A DNA stretch of 64,000 nt. Source: Bathymodiolus thermophilus thioautotrophic gill symbiont (lineage in GTDB: Bacteria > Pseudomonadota > Gammaproteobacteria > PS1 > Pseudothioglobaceae). The stretch spans positions 868,001 through 932,000 of the forward strand of contig NZ_CP024634.1 of NCBI RefSeq assembly GCF_003711265.1, read 5' to 3'. The stretch's first letter is position 1. Each line of letters starts with the position of its first letter. The position numbers and the translations under genes are program-made. The notes under the pieces are model-generated. The model saw nothing but the letters and a program-made list of their open reading frames with translations. It was not told the origin of the DNA and did not search any database. Below are positions 36,052 to 43,269 of this stretch, one piece after another.

Positions 36052-36641
36052 CTTGTTGCACCCTTGCCCATGTTCGAAAAAAAATTATCTCACGCCTAAG
36101 CCTAACATGGGAATAAGGTATCACTTTAATACAACCAACTCATTGCCTTTTAGAATTGTACATTTGTCTTTGAAAGCAAGAACATAACATGCTTCTTTGG
36201 AAGCAAATTGCTTATGCTAAAAAAAGATTTACTTCTTATAGATTCGTCATTAAATGATTACAAGTTTAATAATAGTGTTAAAGGCTTGATTGGTCAAAAA
36301 TAAGGCGTAACAATGGCGTGAATCTTCGTATATTTGAGGAGGGTTTGCCTTGTGAATGAAGTGAGTATACTTTAACCTATTACCTTATCCAATCATTTGT
36401 AAATTTTGATAAAACCCACTTTAGTCCTGCTAGGATAGGCTTTATAAAAAATGACAACGGAATAAAATTTGCCCTTTATTCGACATCCATAGTTAATATA
36501 GGAGGTCTCATAATGTAAATAGCACCAATCCAGCCCTCCTCAAGAAAGCGTTAAAAGGAATGATTTATATTTTTAGATTGGGTATAGTTAATTCTACAAA
36601 CAATGCAACCCACTATCATTAAAATTAAAAGAAACTCAATG
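36052..36641. repeat. Spacer between copies 6 and 7, with a decayed toxin tip
   Basis: A REP-like piece (36146-36189) is followed by a degraded 3' end of another array gene (36190-36376). It has recognisable counterparts of AWKQIAYTKE, LNSGIKG (AATAGTGTTAAAGGC) and the last codons (GAAGTGAGTATACTTTAA). Then come a MITE-interior fragment (about 36395-36450), a degenerate palindrome with TAAAATTTGCCCTTTA, and the normal leader (about 36555-36638). An eighth or ninth copy was therefore lost here. Confidence 0.7.
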
Positions 36642-38162
36642 ATGAATGCCTTAGAACCCTATCACCAAACTTACACCTACGACATAAGCAACAACCTAAC
36701 CCACCTCTCACACCAAGCCAACAGCAACACCTGGCAACAAACCATCGCCATTCACCCACACAACAACCGTGGCACCGAAACCCCACAATCTACCACCGAT
36801 TTTGACACCAACGGCAACCTACTAACCCTAAACAACATTGGCACCCTGCATTGGCACTACAACAACACCCTAAACAAACTCACCCAACAAGACAAAAACA
36901 ACACCACAGAATACTATGTTTATGACCACCAAGGCAACCGAGTCCGCACTGTGATTGAATCCAACAAACAAATACAAAGCCAAAGAAACTACTTGCCTTC
37001 ACTAGACACTTCAACCAATAAAGCCAAACAACAAACCAACACCCTGCACATCGGCACCCATATCCTCAGCGAAATCAACAAAGACAATCCTCAAGCTCGC
37101 TATCAACTCTCCAGCCACCTGAAAACAAATACCCTAGAACTCAACGACCAAGCCCAAATTATTAGTTATGAAAGTTACTCCCCTTATGGTGCCACCACCC
37201 TTATTGCCGGAAAAAACAAAGCCCAAGTCCAACAAAAACGCTACCGCTACACAGGCAAAGAAAGGGACGACAGCAGTGGTTTATGCTATTACGGTGCCAG
37301 ATACCTAGCCCCGTGGATGGCACGATGGATAAGCCCTGATTCAACAGGCACTGTTAATGGATTGAATTTGTATACTTATGTCAGCAATAACCCCCTTAAA
37401 TATATTGATCCAACGGGACATGTTAGAACAATAGCTGGTCAGGAAAATACAGAGGAAGGCGCTGTTGGCGGTGTAAGTAATGTAGAAACTAGAGCAAATA
37501 CTGAAGAATATGCGCAAACAAGTAAGGCAACACAAGCTGAGAAGATGAAGCAGATAATGAAAGTGCGGAAAGAAATTTTGCAATCGGATATCTTCATAAG
37601 ACTGGGCAGACTAAACTCCTCTAGTCGATTTTTTGAGGAAGGACTTGTTTACGAAAGCGTGGATATATCCACAATACAATTACGACAAAGCATAGGAAGG
37701 CATATTGCCAAGCTAAGAAAAGATGGACTTTCTCTCATTAGTGCCACGACAAATTTTTATTCAAGTGATAAGTTTAAGGAACTGGTCTTTGACAAATTTG
37801 GAGTCGCTAATTGCGGGGAATCTTCGAGTATGATGTTTCATGAATTAGGCAAAAACTACTTTAATGTGGCCGTAGAATTAATAGACACAACTTTTCCTAA
37901 TCATGCTTTTAACATCATTAATCGTGATCAATCAACCCCCATATTTGAACCTGAGAAATGGAATGAAGATACTTTAATCGTAGATGCTTGGGCGAAATCT
38001 GTTTTGACCAAACAAGAATTTCTTCATATAAATTTATTAAAACATTATAGGCTTGGGGTGTATATGGTGGGCAAGACTGAACACATGGTAAAACATAAGA
38101 ATGTCGTCAGCGCTCGTTTATTTTTAGGAACAAGGCTTGCAGGTGAGGAAAGCAGATTTTAA
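36642..38162 (+). CDS. YD-repeat/TccC-like toxin-module gene, copy 7 (506 aa)
   Basis: This is the last intact copy. The head resembles copy 1 (EINKDNPQARYQ, AQIISYESYSPYGATT, ISPDSTGTVNGLNLYTYV) but keeps GKERDD and has GLCYYGARY as in copy 6. The tip is distinct from all the others over the linker (SNVETRANTEEYAQTSK and the helices after it). It keeps the triad: Cys in VANCGESSSMM, His in NHAFNIINRDQST, Asp in IVDAWAKS. DP is replaced by DS in the core, as in copy 1. The 3' flank loses the standard trailer after about 40 bp and runs into a REP-like block (38262-38362). Confidence 0.85.
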   Translation: MNALEPYHQTYTYDISNNLTHLSHQANSNTWQQTIAIHPHNNRGTETPQSTTDFDTNGNLLTLNNIGTLHWHYNNTLNKLTQQDKNNTTEYYVYDHQGNRVRTVIESNKQIQSQRNYLPSLDTSTNKAKQQTNTLHIGTHILSEINKDNPQARYQLSSHLKTNTLELNDQAQIISYESYSPYGATTLIAGKNKAQVQQKRYRYTGKERDDSSGLCYYGARYLAPWMARWISPDSTGTVNGLNLYTYVSNNPLKYIDPTGHVRTIAGQENTEEGAVGGVSNVETRANTEEYAQTSKATQAEKMKQIMKVRKEILQSDIFIRLGRLNSSSRFFEEGLVYESVDISTIQLRQSIGRHIAKLRKDGLSLISATTNFYSSDKFKELVFDKFGVANCGESSSMMFHELGKNYFNVAVELIDTTFPNHAFNIINRDQSTPIFEPEKWNEDTLIVDAWAKSVLTKQEFLHINLLKHYRLGVYMVGKTEHMVKHKNVVSARLFLGTRLAGEESRF

Positions 38163-38261
38163 TCCGTTGCTCTCTCAAATATAGTAGATCGCAAAAAATA
38201 GCGTTTGTTTAAAAAAAATATTGTTGTACACCCAAACACAAGCATAGAATTAAAGCATTGC

Positions 38262-38362
38262 TTTAATGCAACCACCCATTGTTTTAAGGAAATTGCCAAT
38301 TGTTTTTAACACAATCTCTGCTCAGAAACGCAGAGTTGTCTCTGAAAGCAAGAATATAACAA
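38262..38362. repeat. REP-like block at the right edge of the array
   Basis: CACCCATTGTTTTAAGGAAA, then CAATTGTT, then TCTGCTCAGAAACGCAGAG and TGTCTCTGAAAGCAAGAATA repeat the block found at 34260-34375 with moderate divergence. It separates copy 7 from the minus-strand secreted-protein gene. Confidence 0.6.
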
Positions 38363-38434
38363 AAAGTTTAAACAAAAGGCATTTAAATAAAAACACCTTC
38401 CCACCCACAGAAGACGCAAATAATTACCAAGCCT

Positions 38435-38926
38435 TTATTTCTTCACAATTGCTGGTGGTAAGTATGTGGATGCTAAGGCGTTTTTAGTTAAAGGCTTATA
38501 ACCTTTGCCACAATCAGCCTTACCAGGTTTAGCAGGATCAAGCAAGCACAGCGTGTGATTAGCACCATGGGAAGTAAAGGCAAAAACTACACTAACTATC
38601 GCACCTGCTTTATATTTCGGAGAGAGGTAACAATCTTCCGCACCAATAGTTTTCACATAGATAGTAGGATCACTTAATACCGAGTCTGTCTGCATCGGAC
38701 AATTCATTATTTCCATCCTAGTATCCAAGTCAAATAGCCAAAAAAATCTTTCTATATGATTATCTAGCGTCCTAATAACCCCAGAGCCATCTGCATTTAA
38801 GTAAACTTTTTTATTAACATAATCAGGATTAAGTGCAACTGAATCAGGATTAAGCGCAACAGCCGAGACTTGCATAGACAGCAACAAACAAACAAAACTA
38901 ACAACAAAACGATTAACTGTATGCAT
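38435..38926 (-). CDS. Secreted protein, paralogue B flanking the YD-repeat array
   Basis: This 163-residue exported protein is paralogous to the one at 23902-24408: signal peptide FVVSFVCLLLSMQVSA, then NPDYVNKKVYLNADGSGVI, a Cys-containing middle, and the shared LCLLDPAKPGKADCGKGYKP near the C-terminus. Directly after the signal peptide a 21-bp tandem duplication (38821-38862) gives VALNPDS-VALNPDY, absent from paralogue A. Both paralogues are on the minus strand and face the array from opposite ends. The function is unknown. Confidence 0.65.
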   Translation of the reverse strand: MHTVNRFVVSFVCLLLSMQVSAVALNPDSVALNPDYVNKKVYLNADGSGVIRTLDNHIERFFWLFDLDTRMEIMNCPMQTDSVLSDPTIYVKTIGAEDCYLSPKYKAGAIVSVVFAFTSHGANHTLCLLDPAKPGKADCGKGYKPLTKNALASTYLPPAIVKK

Positions 38927-39170
38927 AAGGAATTCCTAAATTTATAAAGATTTCTAGTTGATAAAAAAACTATATTATCAGTATAGCATAGAAAATTTAT
39001 CCTAAGTTTTTGACTATCTCATAAAATATCCTTGTTCTCAAACCCTGTTTGAGACAGCTAACCGTATTTTATCTTTATTTAAATACCTTTCACTCAATCT
39101 TTTTACCATCTCTTTGCTCTTAAAAGCAGGAACGAGACAAACTGATTAAACCATAACAACCAAAACAAGG

Positions 39171-40088
39171 CTAATGCGACTGTGCAATACCCTTGCTTTT
39201 TGAAAGCGGCTGCCCATTCTCAATAATAAAGTTTTTAAAGCGTTGTGCAATGGGTGAGAGTTGGATTTTGGCGTTGTGAACGACATGCCAGTGGCGAATG
39301 ATGGGGAGTTTGTCAACATTGAGTTGTTTGATGATGTTATGTTTGAGTTCTAGTTGCACGGTGTGTTTGGAGACAAAACCGACGCCAAGTCCTGCTTGGA
39401 CTGCTTCAATAATGGCTTCGTTGGAGTTGATTTCAATTTCTGAGTTGAATTTCATACCTAGGGTTCTTTCGATGGTCATGCGAGTGCCGGAGCCTTGCTC
39501 GCGGGTAATGAGGGTTTCTCTTCTGAGGGCTTTGATGGAATTGTGCTGGTTTTTAAGTAGGGGGTGGTCGGGGTGAGAGATGGCGATGAGTGGGTTTTCC
39601 ATAAAGGGTTGAGTGATGAGGGACATATCGGCAGGGGGTTCGCCCATAATGACCAAATTGGCGTTGTGGTTGGAGAGTTTTTCTAGGAGGAGTTTGCGGT
39701 TGGTAACTTCTAGGTGGAAGGTCATGTCAGGATATTGCTTTTTAAATTGTGCCAAGATGCGAGAGACGAAGGCGTTGGTAGTCGTGGTGGTGGTGATTTC
39801 TAAGTGTCCTGAGTCGGGGTGTAGGGTTTGCTCAATATCGGCTTTTGATTGCTCAAGGGTGGCGATGACGCGTAGGCAGGTTTGGTATAGTTTTGTGCCA
39901 ATGAAAGTGGGGGTTACGGTTTTTCCTTTGGTGTTAAGTAATTCGGTGCCGATGTTTTGACTGAGTTGTTGGATTTGCATATAAACGGCGGGTTGAGTAA
40001 TGTTTAATGCTTTACTGGCTTTGGTAAAACTTTTTAAACGCACAACTGCCTCAAAGCTATATAGTTGCTTAAGTGTGTAATTAATCAT
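39171..40088 (-). CDS. cbbR: LysR-type regulator of RuBisCO genes, CbbR
   Basis: CbbR activates Calvin-cycle operons in response to metabolites such as RuBP and NADPH. The 305 residues show the LysR N-terminal winged helix-turn-helix ([36 protein letters not shown], ~7-50), the linker helix, and the periplasmic-binding-like effector domain ([33 protein letters not shown]). It is divergent from cbbL with 94 bp between the start codons, the standard arrangement for a LysR regulator and its target. The name CbbR follows from this context together with the family. Confidence 0.9.
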   Translation of the reverse strand: MINYTLKQLYSFEAVVRLKSFTKASKALNITQPAVYMQIQQLSQNIGTELLNTKGKTVTPTFIGTKLYQTCLRVIATLEQSKADIEQTLHPDSGHLEITTTTTTNAFVSRILAQFKKQYPDMTFHLEVTNRKLLLEKLSNHNANLVIMGEPPADMSLITQPFMENPLIAISHPDHPLLKNQHNSIKALRRETLITREQGSGTRMTIERTLGMKFNSEIEINSNEAIIEAVQAGLGVGFVSKHTVQLELKHNIIKQLNVDKLPIIRHWHVVHNAKIQLSPIAQRFKNFIIENGQPLSKSKGIAQSH

Positions 40089-40122
40089 AAGAAATTCTTA
40101 TTATTTAATAAATAAATATTAT

Positions 40123-40151
40123 TTTACATTATTTATTTGTTCTTGTATGAT
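40123..40151 (+). promoter_or_regulatory. cbbL promoter
   Basis: TTTACA (40123-40128), a 17-bp spacer and TATGAT (40146-40151) form a good sigma-70 promoter ending 32 bp before ATG 40183. Upstream, 40091-40122 is very AT-rich with imperfect dyads (AAATTCTTATTATTTAATAA) that could hold the T-N11-A type sites bound by CbbR. AAAGGAGA (40168-40175) is the ribosome site. Confidence 0.65.
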
Positions 40152-40182
40152 AGCGGTTCTTTTAATGAAAGGAGACCATAGA

Positions 40183-41601
40183 ATGGCTAAAGTTTATGAT
40201 GCGGGCGTAAAAGACTACCGCGAAACTTATTGGATGCCAGATTATACGCCGAAAGAGACGGATATTCTGGCTTGTTTTAAAGTAACACCACAAGACGGTG
40301 TGCCTAGAGAAGAAGTTGCAGCAGCAGTTGCAGCCGAATCTTCTACAGGTACATGGACAACGGTATGGACAGATTTGTTGACAGATTTGGACTATTACAA
40401 AGGTCGTTGTTATGCGATTGAAGATGTCCCAGGTGATGACACTTGTTTTTATGCATTCATTGCATACCCAATCGATTTATTCGAAGAAGGTTCTGTTGTT
40501 AACATCATGACTTCTTTGGTTGGTAATGTATTTGGTTTTAAAGCATTACGCGCACTAAGATTGGAAGACATTAGATTCCCAATTGCTTATGTAATGACTT
40601 GTAACGGTCCACCACAAGGTATCCAGTTAGAGCGTGATATTTTGAACAAATATGGTCGTCCTTTATTGGGTTGTACGATTAAGCCTAAATTAGGTTTATC
40701 AGCTAAGAACTATGGCCGTGCTTGTTATGAAGGTCTTCGTGGTGGTTTAGACTTCACCAAAGATGATGAAAATGTAAACTCACAACCATTTATGCGTTGG
40801 AGAGCTAGATTTGACTTCGTTCAAGAAGCCATTGAAAAAGCAGAAGCTGAAACTGGTGAGCGTAAAGGTCACTACCTGAATGTAACCGCACCTACTTCTG
40901 ATGAAATGATGAAGCGTGCAGAATATGCCAAAGAAATTGGTTCGCCAATCATTATGCATGACTACATTACTGGTGGCTGGAGTGCTAACACACAGTTAGC
41001 GCAGTGGTGTCAAGACAACGGTATGTTGTTACACATTCACCGTGCAATGCATGCGGTTCTTGACCGTAACCCGCACCACGGTATCCATTTCCGTGTCTTA
41101 ACTAAGATTTTGCGTTTGTCTGGTGGTGATCACTTACACTCAGGTACAGTTGTTGGTAAGCTTGAAGGCGACCGTGATGCAACTTTGGGTTGGATTGATA
41201 TTATGCGTGATTCTTATATTAAAGAAGACCGCTCTCGTGGTATCTTCTTTGACCAAGACTGGGGCGCTATGCCGGGTGTAATCCCTGTTGCTTCAGGTGG
41301 TATTCATGTATGGCATATGCCAGCATTGGTTAACATTTTCGGCGACGATTCTTGTTTACAGTTTGGTGGTGGTACGCTAGGTCACCCTTGGGGTAACGCA
41401 GCAGGTGCAGCAGCTAACCGTGTTGCCGTTGAAGCTTGTGTTGAAGCGCGTAACACAGGTCGCGAACTTGAGAAAGAAGGCAAGGATATTTTAACTACTG
41501 CAGCTAAGCACAGTCCTGAATTGGCGATTGCGATGGAAACTTGGAAAGAAATCAAGTTTGAATTCGATACCGTTGATAAGATTGATGTGGCACACAAGTA
41601 A
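40183..41601 (+). CDS. cbbL: RuBisCO large subunit, form I
   Basis: This is the large subunit of ribulose-1,5-bisphosphate carboxylase/oxygenase, which fixes CO2 onto RuBP. The 472 residues are form I: the catalytic lysine loop [20 protein letters not shown], the carbamylated-Lys/metal site [29 protein letters not shown], loop-6 [14 protein letters not shown] and the C-terminal [12 protein letters not shown] and [15 protein letters not shown]. The frame extends upstream to 40147, but ATG 40183 has a strong ribosome site and the family N-terminus [10 protein letters not shown]. With cbbS, cbbQ and cbbO adjacent, form IAq is the likely subtype. Confidence 0.98.
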   Translation: MAKVYDAGVKDYRETYWMPDYTPKETDILACFKVTPQDGVPREEVAAAVAAESSTGTWTTVWTDLLTDLDYYKGRCYAIEDVPGDDTCFYAFIAYPIDLFEEGSVVNIMTSLVGNVFGFKALRALRLEDIRFPIAYVMTCNGPPQGIQLERDILNKYGRPLLGCTIKPKLGLSAKNYGRACYEGLRGGLDFTKDDENVNSQPFMRWRARFDFVQEAIEKAEAETGERKGHYLNVTAPTSDEMMKRAEYAKEIGSPIIMHDYITGGWSANTQLAQWCQDNGMLLHIHRAMHAVLDRNPHHGIHFRVLTKILRLSGGDHLHSGTVVGKLEGDRDATLGWIDIMRDSYIKEDRSRGIFFDQDWGAMPGVIPVASGGIHVWHMPALVNIFGDDSCLQFGGGTLGHPWGNAAGAAANRVAVEACVEARNTGRELEKEGKDILTTAAKHSPELAIAMETWKEIKFEFDTVDKIDVAHK

Positions 41602-41624
41602 ATACTACAAATAGGAGAAATATT

Positions 41625-41972
41625 ATGCAAGATTATCAATCAAGTTTAGGTAATGCAGACAGTCGTATGTTTGAGACTTTTTCATACTTACCAACAATGA
41701 CTGCTGAGCAAACTCGTCAGCAAATTCAATACATCGTTGACAAAGGCTGGAACCCAAGTGTTGAACACACTGAGCCTGAGCATGCTGCCGGTTCATACTG
41801 GTATATGTGGAAGCTTCCAATGTTTGGTGAAACAGATGTTGACGCTATCTTAAGAGAGTTAGAAGCTTGTCATACCGCACACCCGGACAATCATGTTCGT
41901 TTGTTAGGTTTAGACAACTTTGCTCAGTGCGCAGGCACTTCAATGGTTATTTACCGTGGTAAAACGGTTTAA
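41625..41972 (+). CDS. cbbS: RuBisCO small subunit
   Basis: This is the small subunit of form I RuBisCO, which completes the L8S8 enzyme. The 115 residues show [20 protein letters not shown], the signature [32 protein letters not shown] and the C-terminal strands [13 protein letters not shown] and SMVIYRG. It lies 23 bp after cbbL with an AGGAGAAA ribosome site, so both are on one transcript. Two hairpins follow it and may reduce read-through into cbbQ. Confidence 0.98.
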   Translation: MQDYQSSLGNADSRMFETFSYLPTMTAEQTRQQIQYIVDKGWNPSVEHTEPEHAAGSYWYMWKLPMFGETDVDAILRELEACHTAHPDNHVRLLGLDNFAQCAGTSMVIYRGKTV

Positions 41973-41988
41973 TTTCCACTGATTTTTA

Positions 41989-42056
41989 ACGAAAAGCCCT
42001 GACTTTATCGTTGGGGTTTTTTGTCTTTAAAGGTCTTTTTATAGACTTTTAAAGAC
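41989..42056 (+). terminator. Two consecutive hairpins after cbbS
   Basis: The first hairpin (about 41991-42022) has AAAAGCCC pairing with GGGGTTTT and then a T-rich tail, a weak intrinsic terminator. The second (42023-42056) is an almost perfect stem: GTCTTTAAA with TTTAAAGAC, and inside it GTCT with AGAC around TTTTAT. Such structures often set a high ratio of cbbLS to downstream message, either by partial termination or by protecting 3' ends. Confidence 0.65.
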
Positions 42057-42084
42057 AAAGAATATTTTTAAATAAAAAAAAATT

Positions 42085-42399
42085 ATGGCAAAACCAAATA
42101 TATATGTAGGTATTAACAATGAAATTAATGGAGGAATGACCTCCATTGGTAAAATTATTAGAGACGCTTGGGTATTTGATCTAATCGACGAGAGCGAAAC
42201 CTGCGAAGGCTGGAATCTTGCAGGCGTCGATGCGCTATTGCAAAAAGTGAATAATGAGTGGGATAAATACGGTTGTTTAGTCAGCCATTTACCCCCAGAA
42301 TTACGCGAAAAACATTTTAAAATTCACGACATTGCCATTCAAAAAGCCAAAGCATCTGGCTGGTCAGGCGATAGTGAAACAGATGACGAAGACGAATAA
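42085..42399 (+). CDS. Conserved-position small protein between cbbS and cbbQ (104 aa), unknown
   Basis: This is a small soluble protein with an acidic tail ([11 protein letters not shown]). The N-terminus [20 protein letters not shown] is followed by [23 protein letters not shown] and a helical C-terminal half. I do not recognise a family. It lies inside the RuBisCO operon, 112 bp after cbbS and 17 bp before cbbQ, so it may be a RuBisCO maintenance or activase-associated factor. That is inference from position only. Confidence 0.6.
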   Translation: MAKPNIYVGINNEINGGMTSIGKIIRDAWVFDLIDESETCEGWNLAGVDALLQKVNNEWDKYGCLVSHLPPELREKHFKIHDIAIQKAKASGWSGDSETDDEDE

Positions 42400-42416
42400 A
42401 ATCAACGGAGAAAATA

Positions 42417-43232
42417 ATGAACGATATAAAAATAGACCCAAAACAATATGTAATTAAAGATGAGCCTTATTATGAGGCAGTTGATAACGAGGTAAGCCTC
42501 TATCAATCAGCATATGATGTGCGTATGCCCATGATGATCAAAGGGCCAACAGGTTGTGGAAAATCTCGTTTTGTTGAATATATGGCGTATAAATTAGGCA
42601 AGCCGTTAATCAGCGTTGCCTGTAATGAAGATATGACCGCCTCTGATTTGGTTGGGCGTTTTTTATTAGACAAAGACGGCACCAAATGGCAAGACGGCCC
42701 TTTGACCACAGCAGCACGCATTGGCGCAATTTGTTATCTTGATGAAATCGTTGAAGCGCGTCAAGATACCACCGTTGTCATTCACCCACTCACCGACCAC
42801 CGTCGTGAATTACCCTTGGATAAAAAAGGCGAATTGGTCAAAGCGCACCCAGATTTCCAACTGGTTATTTCCTACAATCCCGGTTATCAATCTCTAATGA
42901 AAGACCTTAAGCAATCCACCAAGCAACGCTTTGGCGGATTAGATTTTGATTACCCAGAAACAGAATTAGAAGTATCCATCGTCGCCAAAGAATCAGGCGT
43001 TGACAAAGCCATGGCTGAAAAATTAGTACAAATCGCACACCGTGCCAGAAACCTCAAAGGCCACGGCTTAGACGAAGGCATCTCCACCCGTTTATTGGTT
43101 TACGCCGGTCAATTAATCGCCAAAGGCGTTGACGCACAGTCCGCCTGTAGCATGACAATGATTACACCGTTAACCGATGATCCTGATATGCGTGATACTT
43201 TACATGCCGCTGTTCAGACATTTTTAGGTTAA
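42417..43232 (+). CDS. cbbQ: RuBisCO activase AAA+ subunit CbbQ
   Basis: CbbQ is a MoxR-type AAA+ ATPase that, with CbbO, removes inhibitory sugar phosphates from form I RuBisCO. The 271 residues contain Walker [11 protein letters not shown] (~42-51), the pore-loop region [15 protein letters not shown], Walker [12 protein letters not shown] and sensor-1 VISYNPGYQ. CbbQ length and the VWA-protein partner that follows (CbbO) exclude NorQ as the better name; the two are close relatives. AACGGAGAAAATA precedes the ATG. Confidence 0.95.
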   Translation: MNDIKIDPKQYVIKDEPYYEAVDNEVSLYQSAYDVRMPMMIKGPTGCGKSRFVEYMAYKLGKPLISVACNEDMTASDLVGRFLLDKDGTKWQDGPLTTAARIGAICYLDEIVEARQDTTVVIHPLTDHRRELPLDKKGELVKAHPDFQLVISYNPGYQSLMKDLKQSTKQRFGGLDFDYPETELEVSIVAKESGVDKAMAEKLVQIAHRARNLKGHGLDEGISTRLLVYAGQLIAKGVDAQSACSMTMITPLTDDPDMRDTLHAAVQTFLG

Positions 43233-43269
43233 TTAGTGCCCACTTATTACTACTAACAGGTAATTGATT

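Noticed and set aside
25142-38162. Regularly spaced repeats as a CRISPR array
   Set aside because: The repeat unit is about 1.9 kb and contains whole genes; there are no short direct repeats with unique 30-40 bp spacers and no cas genes.
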